Shown in pieces: positions 10,227 to 18,432 of a DNA stretch of 64,000 bases. Source of the stretch: Eremothecium cymbalariae DBVPG#7215 (Eukaryota; Ascomycota; Saccharomycetes; Saccharomycetales; Saccharomycetaceae). The stretch lies in NCBI RefSeq assembly GCF_000235365.1, contig NC_016452.1, positions 1,288,001-1,352,000 of the forward strand, written 5' to 3'. Each line of letters begins with the position of its first letter. The first letter of the stretch is position 1. The translations under genes were made by a program, and so were the position numbers. The notes beneath the pieces were generated by a model, which made no database searches, was not told the origin of the DNA, and worked only from the letters and a program-made list of their open reading frames with translations.

Positions 10227-10508
10227 ATGTCAGATATTCAGAAGCTACCCCCAAAGATTCAATATTTGAAGTTGAAAAGAACAACGGAGCTTAACGGTAG
10301 GTTGAAGAAGGAGTTGGCTCGTGAGCGAATAACGGCATCCAATGCATGTTTGAATATCATAGATTATACTTCAACGAACAAAGATTATGCCATACCTCAG
10401 TTGTGGGGATATATGAAGCCGGGTGAAAATCACTTTAGGGATGATGGTGAGAAATTGCAAAAGCGAGGGGGTTCTGGTGAAGTCAAGACCTGCTGCTGTA
10501 TTATGTAA
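10227..10508 (+). CDS. STE18: G protein gamma subunit of the pheromone pathway
   Basis: The 93-residue product forms a dimer with Ste4 at the plasma membrane and signals mating-pheromone response. It has the gamma-subunit helix (YLKLKRTTELNGRLKKELAR) and ends in CCIM: a CaaX farnesylation box with an adjacent cysteine suited to palmitoylation, the same arrangement as S. cerevisiae Ste18. Start ATG 10227, after a GA-rich leader. Neighbours match YJR086W on the left and YPR037C on the right, showing the interleaved ancestral order. Confidence 0.95.
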   Translation: MSDIQKLPPKIQYLKLKRTTELNGRLKKELARERITASNACLNIIDYTSTNKDYAIPQLWGYMKPGENHFRDDGEKLQKRGGSGEVKTCCCIM

Positions 10509-10693
10509 CTAAGTAGCCTTTGCAAGTTATAAGTTTAAAGTGCATAATGTCAATATATGAAAGAGACATAAACACAAATATGTACCATCATGTATGTCAG
10601 GAGGATAATGAGGTCGAAGAAAACAAAAACCCCCTTGCAGATAGGTAGATAGATATACATGTCGTATGGGTACAACTTTAAAAGAGAGACAAC

Positions 10694-11305
10694 TTAACCG
10701 GATTGTTCTTTTTCCGTCTGTAGCAGAACACCATTAATCTTAGCCGCATCTTCTTCGTCGGAATTCTGTTTTTCCTCATCGTCACCACATCCACAGTCGT
10801 AATCTTCCAAAATATTCTCGCAAGGGTGCATTGGTTTCTTCAAGGACTTGTTAACATAGTTGTGAATAGAACACCCCCACATAGCTGCCGCTGTCCTGCT
10901 TGAAGACTGAGGTGGATACTTAGATAGCAGTTGCATGAAATGCTCAGAACATTCACCACATGGATATAGTTCGCCAAATAACTGAATCAGCTTCTTTAAC
11001 TTCGATTGTTCCTCATTTGTTGGCTTTTCTGGGAATCGAGCAAGCAACGTATGGAAATATTTCCATGAAGCCCGTCCTAGCTCTTTCCTAGCATCCTCAG
11101 TAGGCATTCTAGGCATAATTGAGTCCGCTTTCTTCTTCGGCTCTTCTCTGTCGTTGATCACAATTTTGTCTTGTGCATTATCGGTCACCGGCTGTGCATC
11201 ATTTGCACCCTTGTAAGATAACTGTTGACCAGAAAACGTATACCATATTAACAGGATTAGCACAGTACAGAGTGCGCTTCCTAGCTTCTGTTTATTTATC
11301 TTCAT
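10694..11305 (-). CDS. ERV2: ER FAD-dependent sulfhydryl oxidase
   Basis: Introduces disulfide bonds in the ER lumen, passing electrons to oxygen through FAD. The 203-residue protein has an N-terminal signal-anchor (LGSALCTVLILLIWYTF, residues 8-24). The Erv/ALR fold has the proximal redox pair CGEC (C116, C119) and the FAD-site motif WGCSIHNYVNKSLKKP. A C-terminal shuttle pair CGC (C171, C173) is the hallmark of Erv2 and separates it from mitochondrial Erv1. Length is close to Erv2 (196). It is divergent from TIP41 across about 200 bp. Confidence 0.96.
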   Translation of the reverse strand: MKINKQKLGSALCTVLILLIWYTFSGQQLSYKGANDAQPVTDNAQDKIVINDREEPKKKADSIMPRMPTEDARKELGRASWKYFHTLLARFPEKPTNEEQSKLKKLIQLFGELYPCGECSEHFMQLLSKYPPQSSSRTAAAMWGCSIHNYVNKSLKKPMHPCENILEDYDCGCGDDEEKQNSDEEDAAKINGVLLQTEKEQSG

Positions 11306-11504
11306 TCTTCACTTTACCAGGAGACTCTAATCTTGGATAGTTTAGTTGTTCAGGTGTAGATAAGGAGTGTATATAATTGTCCCTTCCCACGTTTATATTC
11401 CTTCGCCTCATCTTTTCTATTAACGAATCCAATAGAGCTGGTTAAGAAATCACTGCCACCTGCAAAGATCACAACATTACAGAAGGTTGAGCAGTGGACC
11501 ATCG

Positions 11505-12653
11505 ATGGCCAGAAGGGAACCCCAGAGGGGTATGAATGCTATAGAGACCAATGGCGCTCGAGAGATGCATGCTAAAGTGCTCCAATCTCGGAGACCAGTT
11601 CCTATCAAATCAATGAACAACGATTCTAACGTTTCCCCGCACTTATTTCTGTCACCACGACAGGCGCATCCTACTAGTCCTATTGGGGCCAATACTATCC
11701 CAATTTCAAGAGAACAGTCATCGATGCAACGACAACGGTTACAGCAGTCACAGCAGCAGCAATGCAAACATCCAAAACACCGTTCGAATAATCCGAATAA
11801 TCCTTCATGTGATCATTGCGGTACCGTAATTATACCAGCTCCCAAAGCTACATTGACATTTGAAGATTCTCCTTCTATATCTATTCTAGATTGGACTATT
11901 ACTACTCGTAAGAAACCGATCCTTAACTCTCAAGAACTTGATGAGTGGGATACACTACTTCATGGCTTGGCATTGCCAGAAATGATATTCGGTAATAGCT
12001 ATGTTCGTGTAGAAAACGAGAAACACAACTGGGCTCTAGAGTTCAATGCGTTAGATGCTTTGAAGTTAGTAAAGCTGGAGGATTCAGGGATCAGAGTGGC
12101 GTACGCACACAAGTGGATTAACAGCAAGAGGGAGAAACAGAAGGATTCCCAGGACCTCGATGATACTTCATTGGATATCTCGCAGCAGTATGATTGGACC
12201 TATACCACACCATATAAAGGCACTTTGAAAGGCCCAGAAATGATTAGGGATGATAGCGTTCAATTACCTCTGGAAAAGTTGTCCAGACTAGATCCTATCC
12301 TATTTTATGACGACATGATTTTATTTGAAGACGAGCTAGCTGACAATGGCATTAGTATGTTGAGTGTCAAAGTGAGAGTGATGGATGAACGTATGTTGAT
12401 ACTGAGTCGTTTTTTCCTGAGGGTTGACAATGTATTATTCAGAGTTATTGATACAAGAATATACATAGAGTTCGATGAAAACAGAGTTATTAGAGAGTTC
12501 AAAGAGTTTGAGGGCGACTATAAGTCTGTTCTAGCAAAGAATAAAGTATCCCATTCACATGATCCAAAAGCAGGTATGAGAGACAGTAATTGGGTGGTAC
12601 AACATATTAGCTTAGTCAAGAGAGAATGTGATGTGTTGTCGATGCCTTTTTAA
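11505..12653 (+). CDS. TIP41: Tap42-interacting TOR pathway regulator
   Basis: Tip41 binds Tap42 and PP2A-type phosphatases and works in TORC1 signalling. The product has a disordered Ser/Gln-rich N-terminus (to about residue 110) and then the conserved TIP41-like domain with ILDWTITTRKKPILNSQELD, LPEMIFGNSYVRVEN, and RFFLRVDNVLFRVIDTRIYI. The S. cerevisiae protein is 356 residues; this one is 382. The frame is open from a TTG at 11487; the first ATG is at 11505 and a second at 11532 is also possible. Confidence 0.95.
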   Translation: MARREPQRGMNAIETNGAREMHAKVLQSRRPVPIKSMNNDSNVSPHLFLSPRQAHPTSPIGANTIPISREQSSMQRQRLQQSQQQQCKHPKHRSNNPNNPSCDHCGTVIIPAPKATLTFEDSPSISILDWTITTRKKPILNSQELDEWDTLLHGLALPEMIFGNSYVRVENEKHNWALEFNALDALKLVKLEDSGIRVAYAHKWINSKREKQKDSQDLDDTSLDISQQYDWTYTTPYKGTLKGPEMIRDDSVQLPLEKLSRLDPILFYDDMILFEDELADNGISMLSVKVRVMDERMLILSRFFLRVDNVLFRVIDTRIYIEFDENRVIREFKEFEGDYKSVLAKNKVSHSHDPKAGMRDSNWVVQHISLVKRECDVLSMPF

Positions 12654-12746
12654 TGTTGCCTTAGATGCTTTTATAAGGTACATATATAATTATACATTAC
12701 TTGGTTCATAAACTCTCATACTTTGGTTATTGCTTTATTATAATAA

Positions 12747-13601
12747 CTATAAAGATTTAAGAATGTATTTTGCTGTTTTTCTATCTGCTGGGTTACCGCA
12801 TTCCCCTATTTCATTTAACTTACGAAATGAGAGTTCGAATAGCTTATCCTTCCTCAGTAGAGAACTGATTTTTCTCACAAGGGCCCAGCCTTTCAAACAT
12901 GTTTCGGATAGTTCAACAGCTCTTAGAGCGTTATCTAATGCTTCTTCCAGTAAACCCTCTTCTGTTTTGCCTGTACGAATCGCTTTGTAGAATAATATCT
13001 CAGATAGTTGAGCAAAAGCATTGTAATTAAACGGTGAGATAATCAAGACATCTTCTAGACAGTATGCAGCCTCCTCAAAATGACCATTGGAGTAATATTC
13101 CATTGCCAACTTCCACCATAGTTCTCCATCTAATGGAAATTTCTCCAATAAGTCTATTAACATTGCCAACCGACGATCACTGTGCATCTCATAACTGTTG
13201 ATAGCTAACAATTTCTTGGAAACACAAAGATAATCAACTGAATCAGTATCAAATTCTAATACACTATTTAAGAGCTTGTTCAAGTACTCTTTAGCCTTCA
13301 AGTCTCCTTCAGTGATCTGCAATAAAGTCGCCTTCATAATATGCAATTTCGGTGAATCATGACCAAATCTATCCGTTAACGTCCGATATATCACCTCCGC
13401 TTCAGTATCCTCACCCATATAAACCGCCAGATTAAACAGAAGTTCTGTCAAGGTCATAAAGTCCACTTCAGATAGATTTGGATCTCCCACATTCAGGTAG
13501 TGCTTCAATTCAGTGTATAAGTGCTCAATTTCTTTCGGTGGAAGAGAGACATACTGATGCGTAACAGAAAGTGTGAGCAATCGCTCCTTCAGCAAATCCA
13601 T
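12747..13601 (-). CDS. EMC2: ER membrane complex subunit 2
   Basis: Cytosolic TPR subunit of the ER membrane complex, which inserts tail-anchored and polytopic proteins. The 284 residues (S. cerevisiae Emc2: 292) form a TPR superhelix; clear repeats include ELWWKLAMEYYSNGHFEEAAYCLEDV and FNYNAFAQLSEILFYKA (quoted in parts). It is convergent with TIP41 (93-bp gap) and sits where YJR088C is expected. Start ATG 13601. Confidence 0.92.
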   Translation of the reverse strand: MDLLKERLLTLSVTHQYVSLPPKEIEHLYTELKHYLNVGDPNLSEVDFMTLTELLFNLAVYMGEDTEAEVIYRTLTDRFGHDSPKLHIMKATLLQITEGDLKAKEYLNKLLNSVLEFDTDSVDYLCVSKKLLAINSYEMHSDRRLAMLIDLLEKFPLDGELWWKLAMEYYSNGHFEEAAYCLEDVLIISPFNYNAFAQLSEILFYKAIRTGKTEEGLLEEALDNALRAVELSETCLKGWALVRKISSLLRKDKLFELSFRKLNEIGECGNPADRKTAKYILKSL

Positions 13602-13892
13602 ACCTCGCAGACTTAAAGCTTGTTACTAGGTTACGCTGATGAGGACTTGGTACTAATGATACCTTGGTATGTTATTCCCTTTTGAACAATTACAATTGTC
13701 GTGGAGGATTTCACTTGATTAATAGATCACGTGGCAATTATCATTATCGACGGTAATCCAGCTCGTTGAAAAATTTTGCCGTTAAATCAAGATGAACCAC
13801 AGGGAAATTAGTTTGAATTATTTAAATTGATAAAGATAATAGTGTACATACCTTGAAATATAACGTGTGTTTTATGATAATAACTAGTCAAA

Positions 13893-15107
13893 ATGTCTAT
13901 TAATATTTGCAGAGATAATAATGATCCTTTCTACCGTTATAAAATGCCTCCGATCCAGGCAAAGGTTGAAGGTAAGGGTAATGGTATTAAGACAGCAGTC
14001 TTAAATGCTGCAGATGTTGCTCGTGCTTTGAATAGACCAGTTGCATATATTATTAAGTACTTTGGTTTTGAATTGGGTGCTCAGACGTCTATTTCTGTGG
14101 ATAAAGATCGTTTCTTGGTTAATGGTGCTCACCAGCCATCTAAGTTGCAGGATGTCTTGGATGGGTTCATCAACAAGTTTGTTTTGTGTGGTAGCTGTAA
14201 GAACCCAGAGACTGAGATCACTATTGCCAAGGATGATGATCTAGTTAGAGACTGCAAGGCCTGTGGACAAAGAACTCCTATGGACTTGAGACACAAACTG
14301 TCATCCTTCATTTTGAAGAACCCACCTGATTCTATGAAGGATGGCTCTAGGAAGAAAAAAAAGGCAGCTACAGCCTCTGCAAACGTTCGTGGTGGTGGTA
14401 TATCTATATCGGATATTGCACAAGGTAGGTCGCAGGCAGATGCTGAGGAAGGGGACTATTCAGATGATGATGAGCTAGCTCGGCAGATCAATGCTGCTGC
14501 TTCTTCGTTGCAGCAGATTGAAGTCAAAGACGATGAGTGGGCTGTGGATATGTCTGAAGAGGCTGTTAGAGCTAGAGCCTTGGCGTTGCAGGGATCTGAG
14601 ACCTCTTCTGCAAAATACACTAACCTAGATGCATTTGGTGAATGGATTTTATCCGAAACGGCCGATGGTAAAGACGAGATTCCAAATGATGTGGAGATCT
14701 ACAAGAAGGCTGCTGAATTGGAACAATTGCAGGAACCCAAGATTGCCTATGTTCTGGCGCAGGTATTATTTGATGAAGATATTGTTGAACAAATCAGTGA
14801 ACATGCTCCATTGTTGCAAAAAGTACTGATCAATGACAACTTCGAAAAACAGTTCTTGGGGGGGCTGGAAAGGTTTTTGGGCTTGGAACGCCCCAAATTG
14901 ATTCCTATCCTACCAAAGATTCTGCTTCAATTGTACAACAATGATATTATCTCTGAAGAACAAATCATGGACTTTGGCACTAGATGCTCTAAAAGATTTG
15001 TCCCAAAAGAAGTTTCAAAGAAGGTCCGTAGGGCAGCAAGACCATTTATTACCTGGTTACAAAGTGCAGAGAGTGAAGAAGAAGGGTCTTATGAAGACGT
15101 TGATTAG
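13893..15107 (+). CDS. TIF5: Translation initiation factor eIF5
   Basis: GTPase-activating protein for eIF2 in the scanning pre-initiation complex. The 404-residue length equals that of the S. cerevisiae protein within one residue (405). The N-terminal domain opens MSINICRDNNDPFYRYKMPP with the catalytic arginine finger at R15. A C2-C2 zinc ribbon follows (CGSC and CKACG, about residues 99-126), then an acidic linker and a W2/HEAT domain with a very acidic tail that binds eIF2-beta and eIF3. Start ATG 13893. Confidence 0.98.
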   Translation: MSINICRDNNDPFYRYKMPPIQAKVEGKGNGIKTAVLNAADVARALNRPVAYIIKYFGFELGAQTSISVDKDRFLVNGAHQPSKLQDVLDGFINKFVLCGSCKNPETEITIAKDDDLVRDCKACGQRTPMDLRHKLSSFILKNPPDSMKDGSRKKKKAATASANVRGGGISISDIAQGRSQADAEEGDYSDDDELARQINAAASSLQQIEVKDDEWAVDMSEEAVRARALALQGSETSSAKYTNLDAFGEWILSETADGKDEIPNDVEIYKKAAELEQLQEPKIAYVLAQVLFDEDIVEQISEHAPLLQKVLINDNFEKQFLGGLERFLGLERPKLIPILPKILLQLYNNDIISEEQIMDFGTRCSKRFVPKEVSKKVRRAARPFITWLQSAESEEEGSYEDVD

Positions 15108-15168
15108 TTATATGTAAATCGATCCTCACCCTATTATATGATCTAAACTCATGCATGTACATTATTTA

Positions 15169-15174
15169 ACGCGT
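15169..15174. promoter_or_regulatory. MCB core inside a 10-bp palindrome
   Basis: ACGCGT within TAACGCGTTA, about 510 bp upstream of the AT-hook gene ATG. ACGCGT is the core bound by MBF (Mbp1-Swi6), which drives G1/S transcription. Confidence 0.4.
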
Positions 15175-15309
15175 TATGTATCAGATGATAGCCTCCGCAT
15201 AGTTTCCTACCAATTATTCAAACTTCTATAATTCGACTAACCACCCACATCCTTTTACAACTATTCAGATGCTCAAAAAAGTGCAGAACACTATATGATG
15301 ATCTTAAAG

Positions 15310-15330
15310 ACGCGTCAAACAGTGACGCGT
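15310..15330. promoter_or_regulatory. Inverted pair of MCB elements
   Basis: ACGCGTCA (15310-15317) and its exact inverse TGACGCGT (15323-15330) are separated by 5 bp. Both match the full MCB consensus ACGCGTNA. They lie about 355 bp upstream of the next gene's ATG and suggest G1/S expression through MBF. Confidence 0.55.
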
Positions 15331-15681
15331 TTTTCATATGGGTTATATGCATAATGTGTCACAACGAACATACATATTCCCAAGAAACGTATTCTAATAT
15401 GAAATAGTCGTATAGAAAAGTAGATATTAATCCGAAAATTAACACTAACAAGAGTATTGGTACTATAACCCCACTAATGTCAGAGTCTTGATCATCATCA
15501 CCCTATTACAAAAAGTTGATATAATTTGTTTGATTCTATATCTCAAAAAGGAACTTTTTAAAAAAAATATCGAAAATACGACTGCGAAACACTCTTTGTG
15601 CTTGTTTACACAAATACTGCAGCTCCAAATAGGACTTTAATAGCTAAGGATTTAGTATTCTACATACAAGATAGAGACACC

Positions 15682-18204
15682 ATGCAAGGCCAGAAGCCTG
15701 AGAATAAGAAAGAGAGGTATGGTGCTGCTTTCGTGTCCAGTGTTAATGAAAGGCTTGCAAACGAACCCAAGAAACGTGGCAGACCCAAAAAGGGAGCTAT
15801 GGAATCTGGGAATGAAACAAATAAGGTGGATATAAAAGGGTTGTCAACAGAAGGGAAACTTATAGGAAATGCATCTTTGTCAGATTCTGATGAAAGCTAT
15901 GGGATTAGTGGGGGGAAGCGACCAAGAGGAAGGCCTAGAATTCATCCTCCTGTTGAAAACAAAATGAAGAAGTCACGTGGAAGACCGAGAAAGGAAACCC
16001 TTGATAGTAAGAAACTGCAGGAGGATCTTGACTCACAGCCTATTGTAACCTACCGAATGAGACCCTCGAGTCATTCTGCTACTGTTGGTGATGATCAGTC
16101 ATTGGTTAAACGCGGTCCTGGCAGACCACGGAAGATACCTATTGCATCTGAAGCGCCTACCCAGGTGGTTGAGGGAAAGAGAAAACCAGGTAGGCCACGA
16201 AAGAACCCAGCAGAAGCTCTAAAATCAAATAGTGAACCTTCAGTTAGAAGAGGCCCCGGTAGACCGAGGAAAAGTGTTGTCATTTCGAGTGAAAATGCGG
16301 TGCCTGAAGTGAAGCGGGGTCCAGGAAGACCAAGAAAGTCCATTTTTGATGCTTCTGTAAGTACTAACAATGCTTCAACAAGATACTCTCAGACTACACA
16401 TAGCGGAACACGTACTCAAGGTTTAACGAGTTCTGATACGAAGTCTCGGAAGGAGCCCAACACAAAGAATTCTACGTTGCACACAACAGAAGAAACTGCT
16501 AAGCAAAGTTCTGAAAGAGATGAAGGTTCGTCCAGAATTTCCAACTCGTATAAAAGTAACTTATTCAGTTCCCAAAGTTATTTCCATAATGGTGATTATA
16601 AAAGTGTTTTGTTAAATAGGCGAGATATTAAAAGGCCTAAAAGTAATCGTGGGATAGAAGATACCAATAAATTTGCTGCAGAAACTCCAAAACGAGACGC
16701 CCATGATTTGGATCTAACTTCTTCGGCAGAAAAGCAAATCATACACAAAGGAAAACATTTGCGTGAATCTAGCAGGTCCCTTAGATCAATGCGTGAATTA
16801 AGAAGCTCGGTGACCTCTATTTCAGATCTTTCCGATCTGTCACAGTCATCTGGATCTGGAGTAGGTGGCACCTTTTCTCCTGAAGAGAATGCGATAAATA
16901 TTAGGGGCTCCAGCAGTACTTCAAACGAAGGGCAGTATACTCATACCAAAGAGGATATACGTCGTCCAAATATTTCTAGTACCAGTTCTATTTTGGATTC
17001 AACAAAAAAGAAGAGGAAATTGAAAAAGACGGGTACTATTATTTTGTCAGAGGAAATACCTAAATGGGAGGCTGCAGCACTCAAAAAAAGATCTAACTCT
17101 GAGAGTTCGAATAAAAGTATTGTATTGGACTTTGCAAAAAGTCGTCTTTCTTCACCTCAGACCGAGCTAGCCGCCAATAGGCCTAACTCAAAGAATACAA
17201 TCTTGGACGATAGTTATGACACATTTGAATTCAGCAGTAATGGGAACAGTGGCTTCGTAATACCTCCAGATGCCTTCAAGTCGCCTCGAAAAATAAAACC
17301 TACCGTGGATGTCGAAAAGAAACAGACTGGTATTTTAGGAATTATCAAAGGAACAGCTCAATCCTTACAATCCATGTCCAGATCACCGAGACATATTTCA
17401 ATTGGAAAAATAAGTAGCAGCCTCGATGTAATAGACACAAATATCCAGTTGAGTGATAATGAAAGCGAAGTTAACTCTAATTTCTCAACACCTGTGGCTA
17501 GTCCTAAATCGGTTCCGCATCTTAGGCCACGTAAACAAATGCATCATTTTGTAATTGATGATGTTGCATCAGAAAGTGAGTCTGAATCATCTGCAACCCA
17601 AGTCTCTGCAACACACTCAATTGCATCAAACTACGTTTCGCAAGCGGTAACAGGTGCTCAAGTACAATCTGTTGCTCCCAAATCCTCTAGAATTGAAAAG
17701 TTAACTATAGATAAGAGTGTATTACTCTCAGATAATTTCCAGTTACAAGATCATGGAACCCCGGAGACTTACAGTTCAAAAAATTGCGATTCTCGGAACC
17801 AAACAGCAAATATGGAAATCCCTGAACCGTTTGAAAGCCTTCCTAGTTGGAATTCTTTGCCAAATACTAGTTTTGATAATACAAATAAAGATAGAATTAT
17901 GTTGAGCAATTTTTTGCATGGTCTACTGAAATATATTAACGTCAACGATGCAAATCTGAACCGGGATATTGATGGCAATATTAATTACTTTATTCAACAG
18001 ATGCCCGGAAACGAATTAGATATGACATTTGCAGAATGGTTAGACCATAAAGTTAGAGAATTGAAAGATGAATATCTGAAGGAACTTGTTAAGAAGAAGG
18101 AACTTTTGTTAAAGCAATTCAGGGCTTCTGAGGAAATGGTTAAAAATATTACCGATGGTAAAATATTACTTGAACTTGCTGAACGGTTTGAAATTTATTA
18201 TTAA
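15682..18204 (+). CDS. AT-hook protein in the BIR1 position, without BIR domain
   Basis: The 840-residue protein carries seven AT-hooks (GRP cores near residues 33, 83, 100, 147, 170, 193 and 215, mostly as GPGRPRK), so it should bind the minor groove of AT-rich DNA. A Ser-rich disordered middle follows, with a basic stretch KKKRKLKK and several S-P-x-[KR/H]-type CDK sites (FKSPRK, SRSPRH, VASPKS). The last 110 residues look folded: a helix at LSNFLHGLLKYINV and a long amphipathic helix from LDMTFAEWLDHKVRELKDEY to the end. It lies between TIF5 and GRR1, where S. cerevisiae has BIR1 (the survivin subunit of the chromosomal passenger complex). A BIR domain is excluded: only one cysteine is present (in KNCDSRN). 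Either it is a rebuilt Bir1 keeping only the C-terminal Sli15/Nbl1-binding part, or an unrelated gene. The frame opens at a GTG (15598); the first ATG is 15682. Confidence 0.75.
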   Translation: MQGQKPENKKERYGAAFVSSVNERLANEPKKRGRPKKGAMESGNETNKVDIKGLSTEGKLIGNASLSDSDESYGISGGKRPRGRPRIHPPVENKMKKSRGRPRKETLDSKKLQEDLDSQPIVTYRMRPSSHSATVGDDQSLVKRGPGRPRKIPIASEAPTQVVEGKRKPGRPRKNPAEALKSNSEPSVRRGPGRPRKSVVISSENAVPEVKRGPGRPRKSIFDASVSTNNASTRYSQTTHSGTRTQGLTSSDTKSRKEPNTKNSTLHTTEETAKQSSERDEGSSRISNSYKSNLFSSQSYFHNGDYKSVLLNRRDIKRPKSNRGIEDTNKFAAETPKRDAHDLDLTSSAEKQIIHKGKHLRESSRSLRSMRELRSSVTSISDLSDLSQSSGSGVGGTFSPEENAINIRGSSSTSNEGQYTHTKEDIRRPNISSTSSILDSTKKKRKLKKTGTIILSEEIPKWEAAALKKRSNSESSNKSIVLDFAKSRLSSPQTELAANRPNSKNTILDDSYDTFEFSSNGNSGFVIPPDAFKSPRKIKPTVDVEKKQTGILGIIKGTAQSLQSMSRSPRHISIGKISSSLDVIDTNIQLSDNESEVNSNFSTPVASPKSVPHLRPRKQMHHFVIDDVASESESESSATQVSATHSIASNYVSQAVTGAQVQSVAPKSSRIEKLTIDKSVLLSDNFQLQDHGTPETYSSKNCDSRNQTANMEIPEPFESLPSWNSLPNTSFDNTNKDRIMLSNFLHGLLKYINVNDANLNRDIDGNINYFIQQMPGNELDMTFAEWLDHKVRELKDEYLKELVKKKELLLKQFRASEEMVKNITDGKILLELAERFEIYY

Positions 18205-18357
18205 TTGTTATGAACTTTTGCGAATGTAAATATTGGTCAAACGTGTTTTTTAATGTAGTATTAGTAATAGAAAGTATCAGTTTAAAAACCCGTTTTAAAC
18301 GTCTGTACGTATGTATGATATATGCAATGATACTATTAAACATTAAGAAATAAAGGT

Positions 18358-18421
18358 GGGGGGGGGGTTGGTGGGAAATTATAGAAATGAAGGGGAGGGT
18401 GAGGGGAAATTATAGAAATGA
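18358..18421. repeat. G10 run and 18-bp direct repeat at the GRR1 3' end
   Basis: Ten consecutive G at 18358-18367, then GGGAAATTATAGAAATGA at 18373-18390 and again at 18404-18421, 31 bp apart. It lies in the convergent 3' region just outside the GRR1 stop. Confidence 0.7.
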
Positions 18422-18432
18422 TTTGGCAGTCA

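Larger units (their letters stand above)
15108..15681. other. TIF5 to AT-hook gene spacer
   Basis: No upstream exon or BIR-coding frame was found here; the stretch is AT-rich with many stops. It carries three MCB cores, listed separately. Confidence 0.6.

Noticed and set aside
15425..15445. AATCCGAAAATTAA, centromere CDEIII-like
   Set aside because: The TGTTTnTGnTT half of CDEIII, a CDEII tract and a nearby CDEI in the right geometry are missing. No centromere was found in the window.
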